The translations under genes were made by a program, and so were the position numbers. Below the pieces are notes generated by a model. That model worked only from the letters and a program-made list of their open reading frames with translations. It was not told the origin of the DNA and searched no databases. From Eunapius fragilis (Eukaryota; Porifera; Demospongiae; Spongillida; Spongillidae), in the NCBI GenBank assembly GCA_963681505.1, contig OY811974.1, forward strand, positions 5,278,395 to 5,342,394: a DNA stretch of 64,000 nucleotides, in the 5' to 3' direction. Positions 23,402 to 35,259 of this stretch are shown in pieces; position 1 is the stretch's first letter, and the number at the start of each line of letters is the position of its first letter.

Positions 23402-24027
23402 GTGATGTTGTTTATGATGGGCTAGATACCTTTGAAATGGAATGGCCTGTGTACCTGTAACCTACGGCCTGGATGTTAGTGGAGTCTTTGCATGTTTGAT
23501 CATCAATCTTTAGTTAATGTGCATATACTGTTTCTATTACTCATTAGTACTGCATGTAGTTGTTAGCACAGGGTTTGTACAGGTTTTTGGAATCCTGGAA
23601 AGTTATGGATTTCAGGGACCCGAAAAAGTTAGGGAATACAGCACAATATGAAAAGTTTTTATTTTATTTTTATGCGCACTGTGAATCACCCAATAGTTAG
23701 CCCAGCGAACTGGCTGCTGTAAGCAAAGTACCTTCTAAAATCGCCGTCAATTGGAATGTTGATCAATAACAATTATGTTGCGTGCTCAGTGTTACATTTC
23801 GAATCGAATTGGTGCTAATTGGAAAGTTGTTCAGTCTTTCAGAGCTTAGCTATGAGCTGAAAGGTATCAGTATGTGTGTGCTGCAGGTAGCAGTTGTGTT
23901 TTGGTATGGACTAAATATTGTTAACGCATGAATTTAACACTTGCTTTCCACTTGAGCCGCAATAATGCTAATAGCACACGTAAATCAAGGATTATTAACT
24001 AATAGTTATTAAACGTGGGTAAAAGTT

Positions 24028-24133
24028 GTAATCTCGTTCCCAGACCCACATACGGCAGTAGCGGATGGATTCCATCACGGCTGCGTGAAAAGTGGCAAAT
24101 TGCGTATGCATATGAGGTTGGATACGAGATTAC
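24028..24133. mobile_element. Old MITE of the TAGTCTCGTCCCCAGAC family
   Basis: Ends gtaatctcgt / acgagattac. The interior (cccagacccacat..., gtagcggatggattccatca) is clearly related to the much better preserved copies at 38.6-41.0 kb. The surrounding 23402-25197 stretch shows no gene. Confidence 0.6.
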
Positions 24134-25197
24134 TACGCTTGTAGGCTTTTGCTTGAATATTCATGTACCTTTCACGTGAGTGGTTAGTACATTTAAGTGT
24201 CTGATATTCTGCGTCGTTTTTGACAATCGTATGCCAGGCATTTGTTCGTTCAATGCTTGTTCAATTTAAAAAAATGGGTTTCTAGGGATTTAAAAAAAAA
24301 CGTGCATAAGGCAGTCTGTTTCAATAAAACCAATGGGCAAAGCATAAACGACTTCTTAAAAGCTAACTGAATTTCTTGACAATGATGATGATGTACACGA
24401 ACTAAAGAGTGTTGCTACCAGTTCTGTTTCAAGCGTGGAAAAAGTTAATTAATTGCTGAGATTTAAACCTGATTGAGAAATGCTACTCTTTTAGAAGTTC
24501 ATTGTTATAATGCTACTGACATATTCAAGCAAATGTTCCCTGACAGTGAGTGAACATCATCTTTAGACTCCATGATAAAGCCCAACGCTTTGAGACGTGA
24601 AGATAAGGAGCTTTTGGCAATACTCTATGAACATTTGATTCACATTTCATCCATGCAACTTTGTGTCTTTAACATCAGTCAGTGTTCATCACAATATTAC
24701 AACATCTGATCTGCCACTGATTAGATTAATATAGCTCGATCACTTATAGTGTCTTGACAAGGATATATAAAAGTTAGTAATATGTTCATGAAAGGTTCGG
24801 GAATTTTTAGATAGCTTTGCTGTATGAACCCTGTGTACAGTGCATCACTGAGGTAGTCATGGTTTGGACACTGGTAATAGCAGCAGCCATGTGTTGAGCT
24901 TAATTATGCTCAATAATAAATACATATCCAGCATAATTGCCCTTTGTTTATGCACATGCAGTGTTTTTGGGTGCATGACCTTCACTACAATTTAACTATC
25001 CAAAAGTATTGTGTACATGAACTGTTCTCTCTTCTCAACTTTCCAAACTGGTATGCATGTAAGTAGCAATCAGTCACATATGTCACATTTATATGAACGA
25101 TATCAATGGTGTACAGTACCTCATCATGTCAGTTATAGCGGGTGATTATACATGTACACATGCAGCTGTATTATGTTAATATCCTAATGCCCCACAG

Positions 25198-26226
25198 GTC
25201 CACAGTACTTGCTTTCTATGTTTGTCCTCAAGCCTTCTAACCATGCATAGCACTGCCATCTTGAAGCCAGTGGAGTGTCAATTAGCTTGTGTTCATCACT
25301 TCCAAATAATTGATGTGCAGATGAAACTAAGTGTTGTTAAAGGTGTCAGTTTTATGAAGACCTGCCAAAGAGTCAACTTTATTCATGAAGCCAGTACCTC
25401 AATCACTATCACTTCATTCATGGTACGTACAATTGTACACCACATAAGAAATATGCCAACCATGCTCCTGTGCATGTACGATTGTCATATATACAGTGTA
25501 CCAGATTTAAAGTGTAAAGTATTTTTGCACTAAACTTGCTCTCTCTTAATGTGTAGTGATTCAGTGCATCTTTTCATATTCTCTTTTTTATGTTGACTTC
25601 TTTTCTAAGAGTGAATATACAGATATCCTGTACTGGCAACATTAAAAAAGAAAACTTTATCACTTCTGTTACATGGTTGCTGCTATTGCATGATTAACCT
25701 ATTGTTTTGCTACACTATTGTTAAGTTAAATGGGTTAGATGCTGACATCTGTGGAATCCACGTGATTTAGAATCCCCTTGGGCCCATACTAGCACCCTTG
25801 AGGATTGGTAGTCACGTAGATCCATCTATTTCAGGGTTCAACCTCATGTATTACACCACCGTTGCATCGTTTCATTACCAACATCTACTGTTTTTATTTT
25901 TCATGATTGACCGTTGATGTACTGTATCAGGTCTTGTTGTGTCAGTTTGTGCAGGGTAATGCACAAGCAGGTATTAGCTAATAATAAGAAGTTAATATCC
26001 AAATGCTTCACAGGTCCACACTATTTGCTCAAGCTGTTCCACTCATTGCACTGCCATCTTGAAGCCAGTGGAGTGTCAATTAGCTTGTGTTCATCACTTC
26101 CAAATAATTGATGTGCAGATGGAACTAAGTGTTAAAGGTGTCAGTTTTATGGAGACCTACAAAAGTGCCAACCTTTCTGCCATCTTTCATGAAGCCAGTA
26201 CTTCAATCACTACCACTTCATTCATG
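25198..26226 (+). CDS. Exon E copies 2 and 3
   Basis: E2 25198-25422 (75 codons) and E3 26014-26226 (71 codons) keep the acceptor cccacag or ttcacag, the donor ATG|gta(c/t)g, and open frame in phase 0 despite length changes of one to four codons relative to E1. All indels being multiples of three is good evidence of coding constraint. Product unknown. Confidence 0.55.
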
Positions 26227-27394
26227 GTATGCATAATTGTACACCACATGAAACACTAATGTGCAATAAAAAATTCCATGGTACAGTGTAGCAGATTTAA
26301 AGTGTAAATGCATAGCCATAGAACTCTCTAAACTTGCTGTACATAGGCAGTATTTGTATTCATGGTGAATTATGCAGTACATGTATATGTGGATAATTCA
26401 CTCTCCTGGGGTAAAGTATGTAGCTATAAAATCAGCCCTGGATACTCTAAATCTGCTGTTGTTTTGTTTAAACCACTCTGCTTTGTTGTACATGTACATG
26501 TAACTGTGTACAGTTTGCGGTCAGAAAGAGGATCCCAATGTATGAATATTGAATTCCACAATCTGAATATGATGCCTTCAGTTATCATTACAATGTTTAT
26601 TTCAACCATTTTTCAAAAACTTGATTATTGAGACCATGGTTATGGACATTACCTCTGGGGAACATGATTCTTGTGCAGATAGACATTAATAATCCATCGT
26701 CATTATTAGTACGTACAATTGTGCACCACGTAACAAATGCTATCCATGCTCCTCTGCACATTGCAATTTTCTAGTACAGTGCAGCAGATATGATGTGTAC
26801 TTTGCCATACTACTCTAAGCTTGCTGCTGTAGGCACAGCCCTTTGCGGCTGGACATTAGGGTCCATAATTAGACAATACCGTTAACCAATAATATGCATT
26901 GCGCCTTGATGCACCACCACCTCATTACAATGGCGCTTTTTGAGAGAGCTCATTTAGTCATGACTGTTAAACCGTCTCATTTAAATGGGCCAATCTCGTA
27001 TTAGTACCTATGCTATATGATCACTTCTCATATTGCAACCGTTGATAATGTGCAGCTAATTTATGTACGGATATCATAAGGGAGAGGGGGTACTTTACTC
27101 TTAAAATACCAAGCACAGACAAATTCTCAGGAATGTCAGCATGCCGCATTGTCAACTATACACATTTAGGTATACAGAAACACCATTTAGGTCAAGCCAT
27201 ACTTTTATTTCACCACACAATAAACGGTTTTGCTTTTCTATGAATAATGCGGTTTTAGTCGCTTTATACGGTCAAATAGCCTAGATAGAACACCACATAT
27301 ACCAGCTCCAGAAACGTTGCAGAGTTTGTGGAAACCATTTGGTGGCTAGAGAGATGAAAAGGAGAGCATTCATGAGAGGGGGTTTACAATGGGT
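26227..27394. other. No gene seen
   Basis: Copies of the intron sequence following exon E, then unremarkable A/T-rich DNA to the minisatellite. Confidence 0.4.
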
Positions 27395-28115
27395 ACATGA
27401 GGGCAGGGGGTCCAGCTGCTTACTGTGGGAACATGGGGCAGGGGGTCCAGCTGCTTATAGTACATGTAGGTACTTTGGGGCATGTGCAGCTACTTAGTGA
27501 GTACATACGGGCAGAGAGTACAGTGAGTACACAGGGGCAGGGGTCGATCCAGCTGCTTACAGTGGGTACATGGGGGATAAGGGGGCCAGTTGCTTACAGT
27601 GGGTACATGTGAGCAGGGGTCCAGCTGCTTACAGTAGGCACATGGGGGTCCAGTTGCTTACAGCACTTGGGTACATGAAGGCAGGGGGTTCAGCTGCATA
27701 CATGTACATGGGGCAGGGGTGCAACTACTTACAGTGGGCACATGGGATGAGGGGGTCCAGCTGCTTACAGTGGGTACATGGGGGAGGGGGTCCAGCTGCT
27801 TATAGAGGGTACATGAGAGCAGGGGGTAGCAGTGGGCAGGGGTTCCAGAGCTCTGCTTACATCAAGGCCGTGGGTTCAGCTGCTTACAATAGACATGTGG
27901 GGGAGGGGGTCCAGCTGCTTACAGTGGGTACATGGAGGCAGGGGTTACAGTGTGCATACATGTACATGAGGGCAGGGGGCAGGGGGTCCAGCTACTTATA
28001 GTGGGTACATGAAGGCAGTCCAGCTGCATACATGTACATGGGGCAGGGGTGCAGCTACATGTACATGTACTTACAGTGGGTATGTGGGCAGGGGTTCCAG
28101 CTGATTTTCATGTAA
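27395..28115. repeat. Minisatellite, unit ~30-37 bp
   Basis: About 20 diverged units like 'gtccagctgcttacagtggg' plus 'tacatggggcaggg'. Open plus-strand frames (QLLTVGTWG-like) are a by-product of the repeat. Confidence 0.9.
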
Positions 28116-28343
28116 ACACATACACTGTATATGTACTGGGCTGGTTTACACGGTTCAAACCACTAGTACACTTCACATGCATATACCATCGCGAAGAAAA
28201 AGTATGGCTACAGTTCCATACTATATGTTGTAAGTTCCTTCTGTCTCCTTTTGTTATTTGCTTCCACCTGGGGTGTAGAATTTGTCATTGATAGTGGCCA
28301 AGTGTGAATTTCTGTCTTTCAAATGAGCCCATTTTCTCCTCAG

Positions 28344-28427
28344 GTCCACAGTCATCACACATCTGGCACCACAATACCACATTGTTCTGCCATACTGAAG
28401 CCATCGGAGTGCCAAGCTTGTGTTCAC
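28344..28427 (+). CDS. Short exon E-like copy
   Basis: 28 codons between cctcag and gtgagt, phase 0 (contains SAILKPSECQACVH). It keeps only the N-terminal part of exon E. Downstream 28428-29150 has no gene. Confidence 0.45.
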
Positions 28428-29154
28428 GTGAGTTTCAAAGGTTGGGGTTTATTAACACTGCACTACTGTATGCTAGAAATTTCGTTTTTCCCCTTTATGT
28501 TATTATCCCTTTACAGAAGATACAATAGGCATTCATTCTTTAGGTTCATAATACATCCATTCATTCTACATTAGAGTTCAAATTGTGGTACCCCCCTACC
28601 CCCTCCCCCCCAATTTATCACTTCTGTTGAATGGTTTGTCGTTGTTTTTGTATGATTAACATACATGTACAGTGTATTGGTTGCTACTGTGTATTGGTTA
28701 GACACTGATCCCAGAATCCCCTCGGGCCCTTAGCACTGCCCTTGGAGGTTGTTAATCATGTACATGTAGATCCCTCTGCCTAATCTGGTTGCAACATTTA
28801 CATGTAGCTGTGCAATGTACGTGTACGTGCACAATTTCCCACTTGATTCCCGCCAATGATTCTGGCAAATCACGTATGGGAGGTGGGTACATACATACAT
28901 ACATACATGTAAATCATTGTCACAAATCAAGCAGAAAAATGTGCACATCACTTAGCACAGCTATCTTTGCAATCGATAGAGTTAAAATTAACCAATAGAA
29001 ATAAATCAATAGAACATGACTCTTCTACGCATAAACTGATTTTGAAGTCATTACAGCTCTCGTGCAGAAGGATTTTTAGTTAAGACCAAATGTTGTGGGC
29101 GAGGTCCTGAGGAGGTTGACAGGAAAATGCTTATGCACTGTCATTTAAACATAC

Positions 29155-29355
29155 GGTCATTGATTTTTTTGAGCCCATAGAATTTGGTGTGTCTTGCCCC
29201 ATGGGTTCAGAAAAGGTTGTTCAGCCCGTGTGGATTAGCATCTAATTTTTCTGTCCTCAGGTGGATTTCAAGAATGCATTTAATGTAGTCTCCAGTGATG
29301 CTGTTTTACAGGAATGTGCTAAGCATTTTCCAGATGTGCTTCCTTGGTGTACATG
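29155..29355 (+). pseudogene. LINE reverse transcriptase fragment
   Basis: A short plus-strand translation (VDFKNAFNVVSSDAVLQECA ... FPDVLPWC) matches the RT of the LINE at 35-38 kb (DMKNAFNVVSRQAVVDECA). The preceding bases encode a GSEKVV-like match to its GAEKVT segment, with a small deletion between. It is an isolated scrap of the same family. Confidence 0.7.
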
Positions 29356-29889
29356 TGCACCAGATTTAAATTGTAGTTTGCAATAAACTTGATCACTCTT
29401 AATGTGTAGCCATCAGTGTATCTTTCCAGATTCTCTTTCTGATGTTGTCTTCTTTCTAAGAGTGAATACCAATACCTGCATTGGCAACATAAAAAAAACT
29501 ATCAACAGTTTATCTCTTCAGTTAAATGGTTGCTGCTATTACTATTTTGTACGATAAACGTATTATTATTCTTATGTTTGACAACGAAACCTTGATGTAC
29601 TATCATTATGTCATGTCACATTGTGTCAGTTTGTGCCGGGTAATTTAAAATTTGCAACTGCAGCAGTATTAGCTGTATTATGTTATAAGAAGTTAATATT
29701 TAAATGCCCCACAGGTCCGCAATATTTGCTTCACTTTACATGCATGTGTATGAGGCAATTGAGTCCTTAAGGCGTCATTCATATACTCACCTGGAGCATA
29801 ATTTAGTGGTGCTGTCTCCATGTTTGCATGCTGACCTTTATTGCCATCATGTTCCCATGGTCCTTATGCACTCTGACGTCTCCCTGCAG

Positions 29890-30192
29890 GAGTCTATAAG
29901 GTCACAGAGGCAGTGTGATGACCTCCAACATCAGTTGTCCCAACAGAAGGTACACCTACATTTGTGATGTCCTGAATGTAGTTGTGTGTGTGTGTGTGTG
30001 TGTAAGTAAATATGCTTGCTAAGTATACATGTACATGGATCCCTTCATCAATGATGTCACCCATAGGGAACTATTCCACACATGTATCTCTCCACACCCT
30101 TACAGAAGTCCAGTGATGTCATCATTTCAGGACTGAGGAGTGAGTTGAGCAGTCTGAACCAGAAGCTGGAGGAGATAACATCATATCATCAG
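29890..30192 (+). CDS. Coiled-coil exons A (copy 4) and B (copy 3)
   Basis: Exon A 29890-29949 (ESIRSQRQCDDLQHQLSQQK, identical in protein to copies 1 and 2) and exon B 30106-30192 (starts KSSDVIISGLRSELSSLNQK), phase 0. The acceptors tccctgcag and ccttacag are preserved. Identity across 14 kb indicates recent duplication or gene conversion. Confidence 0.6.
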
Positions 30193-30587
30193 GTGACTTT
30201 ATAACCATGGCCAGGGCATGTTTGAAAACATGTAGGAAATTTTTTATTTTTATTTTTACGGTGTAAATGTGTATTCGTACTATTTAACCGATTACTGCCA
30301 CACATATCTATGTCAAAGATTTGTTAACTGTTACCAATGAAATTCTTCCCGTCCCTTTTAATTTGAAGTTACTCATGTTCACGCTTCAGATATGTTGTTG
30401 AAGATTCCTCTGCTACATATTCCTCATTTAGTTATTTCTGGACAACTCTAATAAAAAATATTCCGATGTTAATTAGTTAACATACTTGTACATGTTTTAG
30501 CCCCTCATGATTGGTTTCTGTTGGACACTGTCCAGCATACATGTACATACATGTATGTACAGTAATACATTTGTATACTCCCTTCAG

Positions 30588-31322
30588 AATCATCAGTTGT
30601 GCTCATTGGTGGAGAATATTGTTAGTGAAAGAATTGCAGACATTGGATCAGCTGGTGGTGGGAGCCTAGAGGGTTTAAACAAAGGAAAGTGTACTAACCA
30701 AGAGATGCTTCTAGATGTAATCAATGGACCAAACCACCAGGAAGGTGAGAAGAAACTGAAGGGGTCAGTTAGTGGCAAGGCTCCAGTTAGGAAGATGTGG
30801 CCAGGGAGATGTAAGAAATCAGGTGGACACAAGAAGTCTGGCGGAGATAAAGGACCAGAAAAAGAGAAAGGACCTAATAGAGAGAATATCCATGTAGGCA
30901 TACTAAAGCGTCATTGCAGAAATACGTGTACAGACATAGACAAGACAAAAGACAGAGATAAGAAACAAAGCATTTATGAAAGACCAAACAGAGACAAGAA
31001 ACCAGTCAGATATAGAAAACCTGAGATAGACAAGAGTTCAATCTGTGACAAAATATTAATATTTAAGGCACCAGGCAGAGAAAATGGTAGAGATACATGT
31101 AAAAGAGCAGATAATGATGAGAGAGGAGGAAAAGATGAGAAACGAGGCAAAGATAAAGGATCAGACAGAGATGGAGAACAAAGCAGAGTTAAAGGGCCTT
31201 ACAGAGATACAGACCCTGGCATGGATAAGGAACCAGCTAGAGGTGATGGAATAGGCGGTGATAAGGAAATACCAGATAGAGACAAAGAGAAAATACCTGA
31301 CAGAGACAAGGGGCCAGAAAAG
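30588..31322 (+). CDS. Charged low-complexity exon F (245 codons)
   Basis: Exon from ccttcag to AAG|gtacac, exactly 735 nt, phase 0. It starts NHQLCSLVENIVSERIADIG, a normal-looking segment, then becomes Lys/Asp/Gly/Arg-rich with repeated RDK, DKGP and DRD motifs, resembling degenerate six-codon repeats. Probably disordered and highly charged. It shares with exons A and G the ending K|gtacac, which supports one gene. Function unknown. Confidence 0.6.
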
Positions 31323-31834
31323 GTACACAATAATGGATGGATCAGGATGATAAACATATTGATATGGGTTATTATGAGTTATTGTGGTGTACTAAGTGCA
31401 GTACAAGTGTGTGTTGTTATGATGCATGTAGTCAGGGATTGAGGTAGTTCATACATGAAGACTCCTACAGTGTGTTTACATGCCTACAGTTTCGCATATA
31501 TTTTGGTATAAACTACATGTACACCTGTATTTACTAACATGTAGATTTATTTAAAGTTGTTGATTGTTCGGTGAGCACACAAATTATTTCAACCTTAAGG
31601 CACATGTACATGTACACATCATTCTGTTTGGATTTAAATTTCCTGCCTGACATACATGTACATGCATATGTGTAGATGGTACATTTTCATGTACCATAAA
31701 AGAGATCAGCATAAATTTTCTGATCCTCATTTTAATTTATCATGGCTTATTTTGGATAAAAGATTAATATCACCAAGTATCGTTTCCAAAAATCGAGTAA
31801 CTGCATGCATGAACTACACTTCCATATTTCACAG

Positions 31835-33025
31835 GAAGAGAAAGGAGCAGAAGAAGAGAAAATAGCAGGAGGAGTGAAGGGAGGGGGAGAGCTAGAGAAG
31901 GGAGCAGGAGAGAAAAGAGCAGCAGGAGTGAAGGGAGGAGGTGATAAAAGAGGAGGAGAGAAGGGAGGAGGAGAGCTGGAGAAGAGAGCAGGAGGAGAGA
32001 AAATAGCAGGAGGAGTGAAGGGAGGGGGAGAGCTAGAGAAGGGAGCAGGAGAGAAAAGAGCAGGAGGAGTGAAGGGAGGAGAGCTTTTAATGGGAGCAGG
32101 AGGAGAGAAGGGAGCAGGAAGAGAGAAAGCAGGAGGAAAGAAAAGAGCAGCAGGAGTGAAGGGAGGAGGTCATAAAAGAGGAGGAGAGAAGGGAGGAGGA
32201 GAGCTGGAGAAGAGAGCAGGAGAGAAGGGAGCAGGAGGAGAGAAGGGAGCAAGAGGAGAGAAGGGAGCAGGAGGAGTGAAGGGAGCAGGAGGAGAGAAGG
32301 GAGCAAGAGGAGAGAAGGGAGCAAGAGGCGAGAAGGGAGCAGGAGGAGAGAAGGGAGCAAGAGGAGAGAAGGGAGCAGGAGGAGAGAAGGGAGCAGGAGG
32401 AGAGAAAAGAGCAGGAGGAGTGAAGGGAGGAGGAGAGCTAGAGAAGAGAGCAGGAAGAGAAAAGGGAGCAGGAGGAGAGAAAGGGGCAGGAGGAAAGAAG
32501 GGAGCAGGAGGGAGCAGGAGGAGAGAAGGGAGCAGGAGGAGAGATGTGAGCAGGAGGAGAGAAGGGAGAAGGAGGAGCAGGAGGAGAGAAGGGAGCAGGA
32601 GAAGAGAAGTGAGCAGGAGGAGAGATGTGAGCAGGAGGAGAGAAGGGAGGAGGAGAGAAGGGAGCAGGAGGAGAGAAAGGAGCAGGAAGAGTGAAGGGAG
32701 GAGAGAAGGGAGGAGGAGAGAGAAGGGAGCAGAAGGAGAGAAGGGAGCAGGGGGAGAGAAGGGAGCTGGAGGAGAGAAGGGAGCAGGAGGAGTGAAGGGA
32801 GCAGGAGGAGAGAAGGGAGCTGGAGGAGAGAAGGGAGCAGGAGGAGAGAAGGGAGCACGGGAAGAGAAGGGAGCAGGAGGAGAGAAGGGAGCAGGAGGAG
32901 AGAAGAGAACAGGAGGAGAGAAGGGAGCAGGAGGAGCGATGGGAGCAGGAGGAGGGAAGGGAGCAGGAGGAAAGAAGGGTGCAGGAGGAGAGAAGGGATC
33001 TGGGCTAGAGTGCAATAGGAGAAAG
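31835..33025 (+). CDS. 1,191-bp purine-only repeat exon G (397 codons, Gly/Glu/Lys/Ala-rich)
   Basis: AG-bounded start (ttcacag) and GT donor after GAGAAAG give exactly 397 codons in phase 0. The plus strand is almost entirely A and G, built from units like ggagcaggaggagagaag. The main frame reads GEKGAG repeats, drifting to SRRREG where unit length shifts frame. Because purine codons lack stops, all frames stay open, so openness alone proves nothing. The exact fit of splice sites and phase to the preceding exons is the coding argument. If transcribed, the protein would be disordered and polyampholytic. Alternative: a non-coding minisatellite. Confidence 0.5.
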
Positions 33026-34177
33026 GTACACATTAATCTCCTTTGTGGAGTGATTTACCTCTACTACCATCCTTGTTTGGCAAGATATTGTACACATGTA
33101 TGATATGCTGCTAATATGGCACAAATTTATTTACTTCATGAAAAGTAGTTCTAAATAGGATTGTATAATAATTGCATGACATGTATGTGTACAGCGCACT
33201 AACTTTTTATGTCAGACTGCTAACCCACCATGTAATAATTATAACATTTACCTTTCCACTTTTGCCCTTCGTTGAATAGTGGTTGGATTATTGGTTCATT
33301 GTCTGATATTTTTGGTTGTAATTCAAAATTATTAATTCCACTTAGATAGTTATTATATCATTGTACTGAACACACAAGGCTGTTGTGTAGTAACTTGATA
33401 CTGTCAGGATTCATTCAGGTTTTTGAATCCTTGATATATTATCACAGTTCAAAAAATGTTAGGATACTCTAACTAGAGCCCTTAAAGGTATTTAGTATCC
33501 CAGTAACAACCAAACCCCCCCAACCGCCCCCCCCCTCCCCGCACATGTCTGGTAATTACAATTGGGACTATAGTAAAGAGGGAGAGGGAGATGAGTGGAA
33601 GTGCTATGTTGATCAGCACTGTATAATGGCAGTGATTGATTGCATACATGTACTACTGACATTTGTAATAGTAAACTTGGGTGTACTATGGTTGCTGTTG
33701 CATGATTATTCTCATTCAAGTCTGCTTTTAAATTTAATTGCAAACGCAATAACATATAACATTCGGTTAAATACTAATGATTTTATTCCTCACTTTTTCA
33801 CTCCTTGCCTGTCCCTGGTCAATGCCATGCCCATTAGGATCATGCGAGGATACTAAACCCTGTGAGTTAACCATTATAACAGTACTGCATGGGTTTGCTG
33901 TGGCTGTTTTAGGTACAGTATTACCATTCTTAAATCATTGTTGCACGTACATGTAATTCATCGTTTTTCCAGATACCTAGGTGTTTGCGGAACAAGAAAT
34001 GGCATACATGTACATGTATGTTACTTCTAATGCTACCACCCATCATCAGTAAGTACAATCAAAGTTTGCTGTGTTCCAGGCAACATAATGAGTTAGTCTG
34101 ATGCATTCTGACTCTCAATGTTTATGACATGTGTTTGTACTACATGCTGGTACTTGTTAGCTTATAGGTGGGCTGTA
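33026..34177. other. No gene seen
   Basis: A/T-rich sequence with a C-rich run at about 33516-33540 and scattered TACATGTA palindromes. No exon continuing the upstream gene was identified. Confidence 0.4.
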
Positions 34178-34367
34178 CAGTGGATAACGTGATAATTGTC
34201 CCTAGTTTTTTTTCTTCGTCACCTTTATTATGTTTGCTCCTGTGTATTACAACTATACAATGTCAAAAGGAGAATCTGATTGCACAGAAATGTTAGGCAA
34301 TGATTGGTCAATGCCAGTTTAAAATGTACAATGGTATGTATGTTTGTTATTATTGCTGCTACATGTA

Positions 34368-34627
34368 TATATGGGACAGTGTCCAGCTAAATCACCCTTA
34401 TGGTACTTTTTCAAAATTTCCAGAACAAGCAAAAGAAAAGTAACGCTCGCATTGAAATGTATGGCTAATTATAAATTCAGTTCCAAATAACTTTGTGATG
34501 GATAGTCCGATTTAGGATGCGTAAGGACCATTTGACAGAAGCTCATGGGTGTTCAATGAAAATCAAAAAATTTGAAAACTTGAAATACTAGCCAGAAGGG
34601 TGATTCTGCTGGTCACTGTCCCATATA
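34368..34627. mobile_element. MITE, TATGGGATC family (copy 3, diverged)
   Basis: Ends tatatatgggacagtg / cactgtcccatatata. Interior 'aaattcagttccaaataact...gatggatag' is homologous to copies 1 and 2. Confidence 0.6.
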
Positions 34628-34650
34628 TAAAACAAAATTAAAAAAACTTC

Positions 34651-35196
34651 AATAGTTAACATGCATTAATATTTAGTGGTCACTCTCCAAAAAAATGTTT
34701 TCAATGATTTATCCGTCCCCACCTTTTACATATCGTTTCACTGTGCGTGAGCAAACCATAAACATCTTACTCACTTTATCCTGAGCAGCAGTAGGTGGCA
34801 CTCAATATAGTACAAACGTACAAACGTAATGCCAGAACTCTTTCATCCGTATCAGAAAGGTCAGGCACATAATCTGCTAAGCTTTCAAGTTACTCAAAAA
34901 GTCCCAGAATAGCATTTTTACGGTCGATAGACAACATTCCAATGTTGGTACAAACTTATGTTCTGTATTAATCACGTATTAGGATTATTTCTTTCTAACC
35001 TTGGAGGGACTTTAATGGCACCTCAAGCATTATAATGCTTCTTCCTGGGTTTAAAAATCAACTCGGCCAATCGATTTGTACTATCAATCTCTAGTTATGC
35101 AGCAAATTTTGTTTCAATCCACCAAGTGGGCAGGGAGAAATCATTGAAAACATTTTTTTGGAGAGAGACACTTAATATTAATGTATGTTAACTATT
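34651..35196. mobile_element. MITE-like inverted-repeat element, ~0.55 kb
   Basis: Arms of about 60 bp (aatagttaacatgcattaat, ctctccaaaaaaatgttttc and inverses) enclose about 430 bp of non-coding sequence. Confidence 0.6.
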
Positions 35197-35259
35197 AATT
35201 TATTTATTATAGAATATAATATTACAACATTACTGCAATGACACACACAAACAAAGTCA

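Noticed and set aside
30593-30901. 102-codon minus-strand frame
   Set aside because: Shadow of the Lys/Asp-rich exon F on the opposite strand.
31770-32858. 362-codon minus-strand Leu/Ser/Pro frame
   Set aside because: Antisense of the purine-only tract. Pyrimidine-rich codons rarely give stops; no splice or domain support, unlike the plus-strand exon model.
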